Of a stretch of DNA of 64,000 nucleotides, positions 26,001-41,000 are shown piece by piece; position 1 is the first letter of the stretch, and every line of letters starts with the position of its first letter. The translations under genes were made by a program, and so were the position numbers. Source of the DNA: Phoronis australis (lineage: Eukaryota; Phoronida; Phoronidae). The stretch is taken from positions 968,275 through 1,032,274 of the forward strand of contig NMRA01000069.1 of assembly GCA_002633005.1 (NCBI GenBank), in the 5' to 3' direction. The notes below the pieces were generated by a model. That model was not told the origin of the DNA. It ran no database searches and saw only the letters and a program-made list of their open reading frames with translations.

Positions 26001-29000
26001 ATTATCGGCGCATCTGCGAACTTCAATCATACGGCCAGACGTCCTCCAGTTTGAAAGCCACACGACTTGACGGACTGAAGACCAGATCTGCGCAGATAAC
26101 GTTCAACTCCGCGAGGATATTTCAGACAACGAAAATACTCGCGCAATTCCGGAAAATAAGCGTGCCATCCTTACCTTCCTGTACTTCTCCATTTAGTCTA
26201 TCGACAACACCTCCAGGATAAATAGCAGCTACATAAGCACCAATTTCTTGATTTGTTCCAGGAACGTAATTACCTCCAATTATCTTCATACCAATTCCAT
26301 TTCCTAAAGACACAGCAAAATGCCAATAGTCGTGTGCCATTACAACGTTTGACATGAGTGTGAATCGCACTGGTATTGATTGTGGAATAACAGCAGGTCC
26401 TGTACCATTATTTAATACCATATTCAAAGATTGAATGAACGATGCTATCAAACGCTTTTAACAATTCAATAAATCAATTACAGGTAGACATGGACGTTTA
26501 CACATAGAAAAAAGTACTGAAGTACATACCTTTCTTGTCCTTAGGATCTTGGGTAAGTAAAATTCGTTTGGTTGGAAACTGGTATTTCATAGGTTGTGAT
26601 GGTGTCTGTAGCGAAAATGAATCAAAATTTTTATAGTTCAAGATACAGTTACAATTGTCACAGTGCATTTCTAAATTTCGTATTCATATTCAGTTCGACA
26701 GTTTTTATACTAAAATAGAAAAATTGTTACTTTATAAGAGATAGTGAAAAACATGAAATAATAAAAAAGCAGGACACTTTTCCTGAAGTATAGAGAATTT
26801 GATTTACACAGGACAAAGGGGATACAATGGATTAGGATCATACCGAAGGCTTTCTCGTTTGTGACGAGTGTAATATCGTGACACCGCCCTCTGTCATTCT
26901 GTCCATGATACGCTCATCGGGATCACCAAAGCTGTTGTCGCTACTTCCACCAGCCATGTCTCCTGAAGTTTCAGACGGTTAATCAATACTTATTCATATA
27001 CAGCAGGCGTATTTCAAAAACTTTCTAAACAAAAACAAGACGCATCGACAAAGTAGTTATACTAGAAATCTTCTAGTGCTAAACTTAAATATGTGAATCA
27101 GCAGGTTCACAAGCCACCCGATTGACATGATTTAAGTTTACGTCATCAGTGTTTATTGCATATTATACTGAAGGAAAATAGGTCAACAAACACTTCGTAA
27201 AAGAATTCAAGAAGTAATTACTCGCTTCGTGACAGCTGAGTCACGTGATCAGAAGACATCGTTACCAAGGATGCATACGGTAAGGCGGGGTTGCCGTCCT
27301 TTAAATATTATTCCTTTCCTGTCACCCTGTACTCACTGCTGGTAGATGGTTCAGTCGGTAGGTAAACTAATTATTTTTTCCGGTTTTCGTTGCGGAGCGC
27401 TCTAATTTGCCTAGCAAGAAACATGCCATTGAAAATAATTGGATCGCTACGCCAGAATATTGAATTATGGGAAGAAGGTACGCAAACATTCAAAATTCTC
27501 CTTAAGTCGTGATTTCTCACTGCAAGGGTGTTACTGCAAGGGTGTTACTGCAAGTGTCCCTGTTTTTCATTTGCAGACTTACCTTGAAACTGTAACATCT
27601 GGTCGTAATCTTCTGATATTGGTCTCGATCTCTGTTCAGCTTGCGGCCTTCTTAATACTGGGTTAATCATACTATGCGGTCTTTGGTCACCGTGCGGACT
27701 ACTTTCGTTATCAGTCATGATGGGAGAATAATCCGAGAAACCTTCGAATGGGGCGGGTAAGTCAAAGTCTCTGTGATGCGCATGCCTTTCGCTCAACAAC
27801 GTACTATTTGGTATCCCTGAATCTTTACTCTCACAGAACGAGTACGGGTGACCACCGGCGGAGAGGCTTCGCATGTACTGCTCACGTGGCGACATCAGGC
27901 AGAAGTCATCCGTAATGTCGCTGAAGCTACCACGGTCGCTTCGATGCGCGATATATTCAGACGAGCTGTAGTTATCTTGATCATAGAGTCCACCTCCAGA
28001 CCGCCTCCAAAAAACCATATCACGGCTAAGGCTATCAAGTCCCTTCTCTGAGAGCACCTCCCTGTCGTCCAGCGGTCGAATAATGCCGGACTTCTCCGAT
28101 GAGCTGTCAACATTGTCGCGTGATCTACTTATATGCTCTTGGTATCTTAAAAAGAAACCGAACACAATCACAGAGTGCTAAAAACGGCAACACCAGTTTT
28201 CTGTCGACGTAAGTATGTTATAAAGTTTGCTTAAGTGACATAGTGGAGGGTGTGGTTGAGCAATAATTGAATGTTTACTCTGTACATGCACGCAGACTAA
28301 CACTTCAACAAAGACATTTTCAAGCCACTAAATCAAGCGAATATCTATACGCTGGCGAATAATTTCTCGACTGAATTAGATTTTCAAAGAAACAATTTCA
28401 TAATCTGTCTTGCAACATTTTGTACTATGGGAAGTTTAGACGTCCATTATCAAAGTCTCTTCAAGCTTGTTGACTGAACCTCACATAATGACTTCAGTCT
28501 AAAAATTAGCAAAACATGCACGTTTCTTTCCGTATCTCTAAACGACGCTTGCAGAAAACTCCAAACTATTACCTACACGTATGAACAGAATAAGTGTTTT
28601 ATAATGATCACACAATTTATAAGAAAGCATCAACACAAAGTGAATGCAATATTGGAGCCTACTTCAACTCAGTAAAGCTAGCTGCTACTCTATACAGTTT
28701 GATTTTGCCTTACATCTCAGGTTAAATGCGACCAGTTCAACCATAATGGACCTGAGTGTACGTCAAACAATCCAACAGCAAGATAAAATGTCAAATGTAA
28801 GGGCACTTCAAGACAAAAATTAACTGCCAGTAGAAGAAATCAATTCCAAGCACAAGCCAAAATGTTCAAAGGAGTATAAATCACAGAAGAGTTCAGTTCA
28901 ACTGAACGCTTTGACTCACCTATTGAATAAGCACTGTAGGCGGCATCTATTTAGGAATAGTCTACGAGTTTAGTACATTTCTAGTTGCGTCACCCTCAAC

Positions 29001-32000
29001 TAAACGACAAACCGTTTACTGTTTACCTTACGCTTGTCTAAATTGCTGAATTATGGGAAATGCACATCCTCAACTCATCCTGTGTGCGTTCCGTAGGGGC
29101 GAAAGTCTCGCAAAACCGCAAGATCGAGCAAACCTTCATGCGTTACCGCCATACATTGCAAGCTAAGCACGTGACGACATTAGCTTTACTCCCCGGCGAG
29201 ATACTTGCGTCTACGGAACCCAGCCCCGGCGTACTCTTGCATACCCCCACAATTTGTCATTCCAGGTATATGTAAGAACCGCAAAAGGTCAAAATGTTAA
29301 CACTGTGCCTGGCACTGCTTGTCCCTTCCGTTATTAAGCCAGCACCCAGCAGGGCTAACGTTTGGGCTGGTAATTTTCCATTCATGTAACAGAAATGCTG
29401 TAAGAAGTCTGATGTTTGAATCGCAAATTCAAATTATTATTACCTTACATGGTGTAAAATGTCAGTTATACAGTAGGCCTACCAGTTTCGCAAACATTTC
29501 TAAGTCTGGTCTGCACGCCACCTGTGGCCACATCACGTGATCTAATGAATATAAGTCTGAAAATATGTCTGCCCCAACCGGGATTCGAACCCGAGACCTT
29601 TTGCACGGTTAGCAGAAGTTCCCGGGTTCGTGTCCCAGTTGCGGCAGAAATCTTTTCAGACTTACATTCATTAGGTCACGTCATGTGGCCACAGGTGGCT
29701 TGCTGACCAGACTGTGAAATGTTTACCATACAAATTTACACACCGGTTTAAGATTTATATATATTTATATACATTACCAGTTTATGATCTCATTCGACTT
29801 AAAAACACTGCGTTTGAAATACGCCAAAGCCATCCCTCACACGCATAAATTCACTCATCAATGCCAAGTAAATTGTTAATCCCTTATTCAAACAGCTTGC
29901 ATTGCCCAGGTAGAGTAGACACCAAAAGTTACCAGAACTCTAGGTATAGATCACGTGGAAAAGTCTTTCAAGCATTTAAATTCAACTTTGTAATGGTTAT
30001 TTTAAAAATGCGATGGAATTTCTTCCATGAAGTGAAATCCACTAAAAGAGTTTAATCTCCTTTAAATAGATATAGCTAAATCATGTCATTTTCAACCATT
30101 TTAATAAGGAATCCAAAGTAGCCAGAAGGCCATTTTAAGGACATGACAGACGTACATTAACGAGAATTTCATCGAACACCCCATCCCCTGGAAATTATCC
30201 AAATATGGACCCATGGTACGATCATAGGAGTAAGAGTTAACCATTTCAGAGTTTGTGGATTTCCAGTGCCAGGGTGTGTCAGACAATAACTTAAACACCA
30301 AAGTACGTCCTTCGAACCCATATCTCTTACACGTCTATATCGACTAAGCAACAGAAAGGCATACATCAATCTGTTAGAAAAAATTCTCCTCGCTCAGTGA
30401 TGGCATGTTTCACAAGGCAATCACACATATTTGTGCCATGCTTCTAAACTTTGGCTGAGGCTGTCAAAGCCATAATAGTGTTAACTACCAGAAATTAGGC
30501 TCATTCACGTTTGCAGACAGCCATTGAGTTAGTCACTTGTTTAAAATGCCCATCTGTAACCATTATGACGTTGTAAGGAAGATATTTGTAAGTTGGTAAA
30601 CACTCGTTACGACCTATTGTATGGTGCATTTTTCGCTTATGGATCCCTGTGCTTATTCCATAGATAACAATGTGCCCCGTTTTCAGGTTATAGACGTTGA
30701 GACCTCCTGTCAGAACTTCCCGGTAATTATACGTTCTATAAGCAGATCTTCAATGATTTCACATTCAGTAATAAGGTTCGTACCAGTCCTAAATCAGGAA
30801 TAATTTCACTGCATAACTTCTAACTGCTAAGCCCAATCACGTTTAATCATTTGAAGACGTAATAAATTCTTACCTCGCCTTCACTTCGTTGAGGTATTCG
30901 GGGTTAATATCTGAAGATCCCATTGCATACACAAGCTCTTCTCTTAGGCGAGCATTATTCTCAATTTGTCTCTTCCTTTTGTCAATTTCTAGCTGAAGTT
31001 GCATCTTCCGTTGTTCCCTGAGTCTACCTTCGTCGTGAGCATTCAGAGAGTACGTTCTCATTGGTGTCCTTCGAGCGATGGAGACGTCTGAAAAGCTGGA
31101 AGATAGTCTGCTCCCTCTGACGGGAGGTCTTCCAGTTGTGAGAAACTCGCTAGATCGAGAAAGCTTCGGGTGGAAGGTGAAGTCAATTTGCTGAATATTG
31201 CTTCCAGGTGAGGTACTTAGCATTTTCTTGGGAGAATACTTAGGTTCTTTGAACGCAGTTCTTGGAGAAGACGTCGGCGACAGAGTTGAACGAGATAACC
31301 GCTCTTCTACACCTCTGCCAAACCCCAGCCTGTAGTCCGAAGTGTACAGTGGCATCGACTGTATGCGATTGTCGCATTCCATGCGCTCTAGTTCATCCAA
31401 TTTTGCCTGGATTTCAGCTTCAATATCTTTGTCTTCTCGTATTGGTGAAAAACGCAAGTCAGTGTTTGGTTTTGGACTCAGTCGCGACCGCCTTGGCGAT
31501 GCCTGAGGCGATCGCAGAGGTGACAATTGCTCACCTCTTGACAAAGGCGACATCTCGCGAAACTCGCGACGATGCGACTTGGACTGGTTTTGGGGAGGAC
31601 TGATGTCTATTGGCTGCGACACTGTTTTTGTTTGATTAATTGCATATCCTTTCTGTTCGATACTGTTAAGCTCTTTCGCAATTTCCATTCGCTTTTTCAT
31701 TACCTCCCTCTGCTTGCTTTCTAACTGCCGAATTCCTTCCAGCTGCTTCTCAAGATGTCTTATCTCATCCAATTCATCCAGTTGCCTCCTCCGGGAATAC
31801 GTCACGCTTCGTAGCTCTTCTTGCAGTTTCCGGTTCTGTTCACTTATCTTTACCGGTACTTGAAGGCCGCGTATATTGACCGTTTGAACCCTTCTTTTCG
31901 GACTTACTGTCTTATTCTCTGTAACCGGAATCCTTCGAATGTGAGGTTGTGAGTGATCGTCAAGTTTGATTTCAACTATCTCTTCGTCAGTTTCACTTAT

Positions 32001-35000
32001 TGACGAGGCACTAGCTTCCATGACGTCATTGGCAATGTTTTTACCGTTCTTTTTCGAGTCGATCGAGGACTGGTTCACATCATAGTCATAAATATTTGGA
32101 GTTGGACTGCAATCACTATTGGGTCGTGTATTTGACGACTCTTCAAAACCTCCGCTTCTACGCGCATCTTTAGCCCAATTTGGGCGTTCTCTTTCAGGTT
32201 TATTCGCTCTGTTAACGTCCCCTTCTCGTCCACGTCCTTGGTATTCCTCAAAACCGTTTAGTCTCCGGCTAATTCTAGCGTCCACAACCTTGTGTTCTCT
32301 AACAATACTCGGACTCTTTTGCGCATCCTCTTGTCTTTGGTTTGTTGTCGTGCGAGGGCTTTGTCTAGAATCACGAAGAGGTTGAGGACTTTGTTTGCCC
32401 CCCGGTTCTGTTGTCTTCGTGACTCGTCGTGTTTGCGTGGCGTCTGTTTTTGGACTACGTCGATCCATTATTACTTGTTTATCTGACTGACGTACACAAT
32501 CAGGTGCATTCTGGTCTCTCCTGTCAGGTTTCGCAACAGGTCGTGACACGTTGTTTTGGTGTTCCTCGGATGAAGAACGTACCTTTCCGCGATTGTTCCT
32601 GGAGGCGCCCTGGAAAATTTAATAGAGATCAAACTCAGCAACCACGTGCAAATTTAAATATCCCCTTGACTGCATATCGAAATCAATTCATGTTAGACGC
32701 GTATGTCGTATGCACATGCGCATTTACTTAAAGGCAGACCAAACAGTAGATCCCTTATAAAATGTAGAGTCCATTACCACGGTTTCAAATGTTCTCATTC
32801 CCTTCGCTGTTCAACTTTTAATTGACATACTTATTGCTACGTCGAAGCTGCAGTCGCCTTTTAGCACCGTGTAGGCGACACAAATTGAGAAAATCCATCA
32901 AACAATTGAGATTAATACAAATTTGTTCGACGCATAGCGCGCACACACCCTACGATAATCTAGTTAACCACACGTTAGTTTGTATTCTGTATGAGTTTTT
33001 GTGACAACTAAAGAGCCCTCGATATCGATTCCATACGACCATGAATTACTCGTAGAGAGATTCAATATTTTAGAACACGTATGTTGGCCTCACTTTTGAA
33101 TACCGAATAACAACAATCGAGGTTTTAGTTGTAATTAAATTGTCACCTAACAATGGACGTTTCGACGACGATCAATTTACCACAAATCAGCCACAACACC
33201 GTTGTCGCTTTCAGGCTGTTGTCATAGATATCAGAATTAGAAGAGTCTCTTGTGTGCTGGCGGAGAATTAAAGTATATGTCGATCTTGTCTTCCTCGTAA
33301 ACAACACGTTCTTGTAATTAGCGTGCGTGTGATGTTTTAATTAGGCGTGTACCCAGTCCCTGCGGTCATATTACTCCAAGAGAAAGTTGATAGGCTATCA
33401 TAATAGTCTCATCAAAATTGGATTACGGAAATGATTGGAAATAATATTGTCTTGAAGAATCAATGGTGGTACCAGACGCACACAATTGAAAACACAACAA
33501 TACTGTATGTTTCACCTCACTGCTAATCTGGTTAAAACACGACAGCGCAACTCCAATATCGTCACAACCTCCTAAAATTGCATTGAGACGATGGTGCATT
33601 GACAGTCACTTGCCGTTGGTGTAAATAGGCCGAAAGATTTTAAAAATGATGTTTCCGATCTTGTCATAAGAATTACTAATTACGTAAACGTAACTCGACG
33701 TTTCTGTGGGACAGATTCCACACTTTGCAGTCACATATAGACAAGATAAATGCATAAGATCTATATTCACGAATTGTAGCGTCCTCTTTGAGTTACATGC
33801 AAACAAACAGAAAACCATTGGTATAATTAAGCAAATATTGAAACTGACTAGCCTATCTCTTGGAAATAAAAGCAGCCACATATACGCATTCAACTAAAAT
33901 GGTAATACGACATCCATCTCTCCGCCGAGTCTCGTAAATAAGCAACTAGATGTATCTGAACAAGATAAGCAATAGTAATTTAGGAGGTAATTTCTAGTCA
34001 ACAAAGCCTTAGAAATTTGAATCTAAACGACTTGCCGATCGATGATGGTCATGTCAGAAAACACTTCTGACCTTCTGCCCATCACCGCGCTAGGCAGAAT
34101 TTTTCCACCCGTTATGTTCTATCCACTTGACAGATTGTTATCCAGACATTACATTGTGTGATTAGGAACGAACCGCCCCGGAAGACAACAGAGAATTCCG
34201 TTAGTTTACAATGTATTGGAAGCGTACTTTGATAAAAATCATGCTAGTTAGGGATGTGATGAATGAAATGTGCATGACTTTAGACTAATGTTTTAAATTT
34301 GATCTTACCTTTCCACTTCATAATTATCGAATAAATTTTAACCTATTAATTATTAGCGCACCGTAACCTGGAAATTATTTATGCAAATTATATCATCATC
34401 AAGCAGGGGTGTATTTACAGAGATTTAGTGTTTTGCTTAGGTGAGAGTTAATTATTTCTCAGAAATAATTGTGTGGAGCTTAACTCAAAATTTCCAATTC
34501 AGGTCTTGAAAGACTTAATTCGGAAATTTGGTTAACAGCCATTTTTCATGATCTAGATCGCAGAGCTACTTCTGTAATAGATCGGTAAGAATGGTTTTGA
34601 TGTTGCTTATCAGTTTTTGTCCGTCTTCATGCACGGGAGCTACAGACCAATTACAATAAACACACTATCCCCAGGGGCCAAAATCGAAGTTCTGAGAGCA
34701 TTTAACTTAAATCTCTTATAAGCCGCTTTCCGTTAAACTAAAACTTGAATCAGACCTCTTATAGTTATGAAACTGGTGTCAGCTAGGTTGTTCCCCGTTC
34801 AAATAAGAGGACTTCGAGTTTGATTGTCCATGGGTAGAGTTCCGTAGACGCAAGAATCTCGCTAATTAAGCTAATGTGTTTCGCGTGTAATACATCCTAC
34901 GTGTTCTCACGTGTTCTCGAGATTTTCGCCTCCACGAAACGCACGTCAGGCACGGCAGCAGTTAGTCAAACACCTTTCTCTGATAACCCCAATATGAGCT

Positions 35001-38000
35001 CTTCCTCCTCGAAAAAACATCCTCGTGTTAGTCTTAAAACTATTGAAATTAATCAAAGATTGTTAGAAAGTTCTCATGCATCACTCCTCGCGTCCACGTT
35101 TAGGGGCAGGAAGAGGACGAGTTATCGCAGTAGTTAAACGTCACCTATTTGAGTTTACACGTCACTGGTTTCGGTTTATACGTCACTGGTTTCGGTTTAT
35201 ACGTCACTGATTTGCGTTTACAGGTCACCGATGTCCATGTTCATGGCGAAGTGACATGGAATTGCCTAATGCAATGAGTTTGTCGAAACAACTTGCACCC
35301 CAAAGTGTGATTAGTTTAACCCTTGTTAGATGAAAAATTGCATTTACGCGGTCACAAAAATTGATATTAGAGGTACCTAGCATACGCGTACAACTAATCC
35401 TTTCTATTTTCGTTATATCAAAAGACGTTGAAGTACACTCTACTTCACTCAAAGCAGCTAAGAAATTTGAAAGTACAAGACTTATCGATCGAAGATACTC
35501 ATGTCAGAAAACGCTTTTGACCGATCGGTTACCGCTACGCAAGATAGAACTCCAAACGTTTCGTTCTATGAATAACATCAGTACTCCCCAGAGGATTTCC
35601 GTCCATAACTTCGTTAGTTCGCGATACAAATACTACACGACACATAAAGAAGTTCCATGTGTAAGGTTACATGGACATACGAATCAATTATTGATCCCAG
35701 CTGTGCACAGAATGCGACATGCATATTTAGCAGTACAACAAGCCGCTTGAATGACTCCCAGTGTAAGGATTGTTCACGATTTCCTCCCGCATCTGTAGAG
35801 GCTTCAGTCATGCAGGAATTACTTTAATAGTAGTCAAGCAACTCCCACTATTTCAGAGTCTATTCCGCCGCACAAGACTTGAATGAATGAAGTTAAAGGG
35901 TTATGATTCTCCATCGAGCTTTTTAAAAACATTCTCACGAGCTAATGGTCCGAAGTTTTACAAATGTTGGCCGATGGCCTCGCGTTCGGAACTAGAACTA
36001 TGATAGTAATTTTCGGCGTCTTTACAATTTACCGAAAAGGACAAAATAAGGACAGTTTGAGGCCCTTTGAACAAAAAGGCTGTTATTATTGCTAATATTT
36101 ACTTAAAAGGTCCGAAGTCTTTCCTTATTTTTTTGAGCTAAACGATACAACATAAAACTTATTCAGCGTTTAAAAGAGCCACAATCACACAAGAGAGGCA
36201 CTGGTGTGCCTCTCACTAGAAACGACAATTTTCCTCATACTTGTCGAGAGGGCTATCAGAAATTCATGGTGATTTGGTCTTTTTAAAATAACTTACTATT
36301 TGGAAAATCTGATATTCAGGAAAATGTATGTTGCATTTATACAGCAAACAACTCAAAGGCTTCATTGAGAGACGTTTCGATCTAAAATACCTCATTTGCT
36401 TGTATTTATTCTTAAACTCCTATATTATACAAAATAATGCGTTTATATCAGAAAAAAATCCTACTCCAATTGCTCGCAAAAATATGTGCGTACCTAAGCC
36501 TCACTTTTTGGCGCACACGCATATCCCATACATACATATATGTGCATGTGTTAAAAGGGTACTTTTCAGTTCATACGTTATTTCAAGATTTGACGTCAAC
36601 GTCTATCATAAACAGCTCACGTTTCAGGAACATGATCTTTTCGGAATTTGTTCTTCGGTTTTATGTTTAGGGATTTCACGAGGGGGGCACCTAATTCGTG
36701 ATGTTGTCAAAGCTTCAAATCTAAGCGCAACAGCCGACAAGAAGTGCGTGGTGGATTTCCATTGTTCATCTTTACAAAACGAAAGTTTTTTTAAGATTAC
36801 AATGAGTATATACATTATGTACAATGAAGGGTATTTTCCTTATGATTTCAATTATGTTAGATTTGGTTACATCTCTATTGATTCTGTCATAAACAGTAAT
36901 CATGTCACATTCGTATATATGCACGATAACTTCCTTTATTGTTCTAATAACATGGGTGTGGCAAAAGTTTGTGGAAACGGAAAGAATTCGGTTTCAGATA
37001 GATGACCTGTATAAGACCCGTGATCAAGCATTTCTCAATATAGGAATCTTATGTTCTCGTGAATACAGGCACACAATCTTGTCTAATCAATCAAGAATTG
37101 GTGCAAATTTGCTTGACATAACTAAGAAGTGCCCATTAATTACATTACGAGAGAAGGTCAACTGGTGAACCAGCAAGAAATGAGAAATTAATTGGATCAA
37201 GAAAAAGAGGAAGATTAAAAATAGGTATGAAGAGACATCAGCCGTCCAGAGTACAGAATATCCTAGCCATCTCTACACTCAGCGTCCGATGTTTGAGTAT
37301 GGCAGCTACTGGTTCTCCGATAAAGAAAGTCTAGTTTCCCAAAGGCGCACAAAAAATCGTAATTTTCGAATTCAAGGTTGTTCAGATAAAAATATCAACA
37401 TTCACTAAGACAGTTCAAGTTATATTATGAGCGAGAAAAGTGATTTTCTGAGACTAGCAGTCACGCGGAATCGAACACACACCGTCAGCGGCCGCAGTGC
37501 ATTGCTCTGCTCTGCTACCAGAACTAAGCCCCACTCAATGGAAAAAATGGTAAGAGTAATTTAAGTTTGCTTAACTGGAAATGTCACTGGCCTTGATTTC
37601 AACGAATGACGTGCAAATGACGGTGAGAACAGACGATTTACAATAAATTCACAAAAACATAACGGATTTTGAAATTTTATGCCTCTGGTCAAAGATAATA
37701 ACTTCAAAACTTCTATCCCGCCCAAGAACAATCCCAGAAAAGAGTTTTTCTACTGAAAAGCTGGTAATAATTCCACGTTTATCTTTTGAATTCCGGTCTT
37801 TTGAAAGCCAAAATACAATAGTCCCCTTTCTGTACAAAAGTGCATGCGGTACAAACTACGGAACTAGTGGAAAGCCCAGAGTATTATTGAGGTCTGTACA
37901 AGCGCTTAAAATGACCCTGCGGTTCAAGCCAGTTGGAGGAACTTCATTTTAACCAGTAACGAATTGTCATTTCATTCTAAGCACAAAAATCACTAGTTAT

Positions 38001-41000
38001 CTGGTGTAGAAAATACAATGAGTAGTGGTGAATGGTCTTAATCAAATTTCATGCTTAGACAGCAAGTAGTTGGAAAACATGACTGACTAATAATGAAAAT
38101 TGAATTAGCCATTTTACTCTCATAAAATTGGTCCCATAGTAGTGTAATATGATTCTATTTATGTTACCAGTGAGTACATTGAAATCGTCAGCGTCTCGAG
38201 AAAATGCGTTTATTGGGGCTGGTCAAGCCTGAAATTGCGAAACTGACGGATGTCTGCATTGCCTGGGATTGAGTTGAAAATTCGAAAGTAAAATAAAGTA
38301 TTGCTGATAAAACTGAATCTCGTGACCATGCGTTTCCCAGTGAGACTTACCTTTGCAGCACAAGATTCTGATATACAATCCTTTTTATTGCACCGGCAAG
38401 CACTGTCTTTGTCGTCTCTATCCGGGCGACTTTTCGCGAGCACTCCATCGCAGTCATAATTTTGAAAACTTAAGTCTTCCCATAATGACGGCGACAATGG
38501 TTTAGGTGGCGACAAGTCCGTGTCGGGAGGGGTGACGGGATAAACAAAAGTGTCAACGTTATATTTGGAAGAAAAGGGAAAGGCGTTTGTAGTGCTATCG
38601 GGTAGTGCAGACAGTTCCTCCGGAGAGTCCATAATACCTTGGTGTGAGCTAGCATCTACAAAACAAAAGTCTGAAAGTCTAACACAGAGTCTATATCTAC
38701 CTCGTGGTGATTCACAGCTTCTTACCTCGCCTACTCCGCTGGCGCTGTCCGGCGCCCGCTGTGGGGAATTCTGTCCGCTCACGTTATCTGCTGACGTCCT
38801 CAGCGACTTTCTATCGGACGCGGGCTGAGTTTCGTGAACCACGCTAGCAGTCGATTGCCGCGTAGCTGGTTTAGGAACATTGCCGCGCGGCGCCGGAGTT
38901 GGCCGCCTACTTTTCACTGGCGGTTTTACGTTGGGTTTTGGTGCCACTTTTGGGGGACTTGTTGAACGAGTATCCGGTTGGGGCCTGTTACCATTTGTCG
39001 GCGGCTGAGGTGCTGGCGGTTTCTTATTTCTTGAAGGCGGTCCGACAGGAGGTTTTTGCGAGCTCCCCGCTTGAATCGCTTTTCCGTTTGCATAGGTTGG
39101 AAGTTGATTACGCTGAGCTGTGTTTCCATTACCTGAAATCTGTTTGTTGCCGGGTTTAGGAGGAACATTAGGCTTAGCACTTTCTTTGACCTGAGCTGAT
39201 GGTTTCTTTGAGCCTTTTCTCGTAGCGACATTGTTTGATTGAGGTAAATTCTGCAACGCTGCCTGGTGTAAAGCAGCATTTTTATCTGGCATCTGAACGC
39301 TGTCTGTTGGTCTCTTGAAGGCGGAAGATTTACCGCTGAGTACCTTGGGCTTTGGCGGTACGTCTGGTCGCTTACTGAGCCTGCTCTGTTCCGATTCATT
39401 TTTTATCGATTTTTGTTCATTATCGACTTTTTTAACTGGCTCTTCGCGTTTCCGTTGATTCCCTGAAGAGATATTATTCGCACGCCCGATGACGCTCTGC
39501 TCATCAATCAATGACCGCGGTGCATTCTGGGTATCATTGTCAGCTTGATCAATTTTGTTTATATCCGTAATTTTGTTGTAGCGCTTTAGCCTAGAGGGAG
39601 AATCGTCATCATCGTCATCTGCAGATGGTACAATTCGCTGCTCAATGTCTAATTTGCTCAGTCCTTCGCACAACTGTTTTTCGATAGATCGTTGCGCCTG
39701 CAGCATTTGCTCTTGGTGTTTACGCATGTCTGCTTCGGCCTCCATTTCTAGAGTTGGGGAAACGTCAATGATCGGCGATAAATCAGTGATAGGCGACCAC
39801 GAGTCGTTAATTGGTGGCTTGACTTGTTGTCTATCTGTTCCCTGGTAATCAATGGACTTATCTTCTGGATGCGGCAATTCTACTTCTTCAAGATCATCAT
39901 AAAAAAATTCGTCTCTGTCAACACTGGTGTCACAGGTACGGGTTATCGATTTCTTATCGACGGCTCTGGTAGGAGAAGCGCTGAGATTGGTTAAATGCTC
40001 AGTGTTACTCGCTATAGCTTTTGCATAACTAGCCAGGTCCACTGAGTCCACGTAAGACATATCTGTTGCCATGGACACACGTGAGTAAACGGTTCCGTCA
40101 TCTGCGAAAGACATTGCTGGTCTCTGCTCATGAAAATCTTCTGGAGAATGAGGCTTAGAATTATCACCCGGGCTGCGAGAATCGCCGTAGAGGTCTTCAC
40201 GCGACGGAGGCCTTGACGGAGGGGATTTATCCGTGTATGTCGTGGGAAAGTGCGAGTCTTTCGGGGACCTCGGTGGTGAAAATACGTAACCAGAGTGCGG
40301 ATCAATAAATTTTGGTGACCGTGGTGGACTCTCTCTATAGCGGGTGACTTTAGGACTCCGCGGAGGGCTAAATCCGGAATTTTGGTTACACTCTTGATGA
40401 ACTGTTTTTAAATGTCTGTCAAGAACATGCCCAACACGATAGTGATCGTGATCAGAGTACCGACTGTGACGTTGATAATTCGCGTCATGCGCGTGAATGT
40501 CGTGTAATTCGAATGTTCTGCGCATCTGGCTCACGAGACCTCCGCCCCCGTGATCTATTTTATCATTGCTGTCTTGCAGAGTTAAGGTTTGAGGTCGAAA
40601 TTTTTTCTTAGCACCCTTCAATGTGCCGTCAGAACTAGTTTCGGTGGGGGATTGTAGCGATATTAAGGCACCAACTTCATTTCTGTAGCAATCTGAAAAC
40701 AAATCAAAAGAAGTTGGAAACATTATTTGAAATGAAGATACATGTAAAACCCCTGAACGGAGGGTATAAAATCTGTTGCTTGGAGCGAGTCGTTCATAGA
40801 GAAACGCAGACGGTATTACCTTGTATTTCGCATGAGCTGCTTCAAAATTGACATTATGTTAAGTCCTGAACTTAAGAAAGTTCACCGTAATGCTATATTT
40901 ATACAGCAAATATTTTTGTACGGAAGCCCCCACTATAATTATAGGGCTACATCATTGACAGCACAGCTGACTGATGCAGCTGTATGGAAGCGTCAGAATT

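Noticed and set aside
29571-29650. Possible tRNA gene (two T-arm-like B boxes)
   Set aside because: The two T-arms face each other on opposite strands and neither has a matching D-arm and acceptor stem, so this is a SINE-derived inverted repeat.
38470-40305. Several 60-157-codon frames within the giant scaffold exon
   Set aside because: They overlap exon 5 in other frames or on the other strand; the exon's own frame has the splice and phase support.
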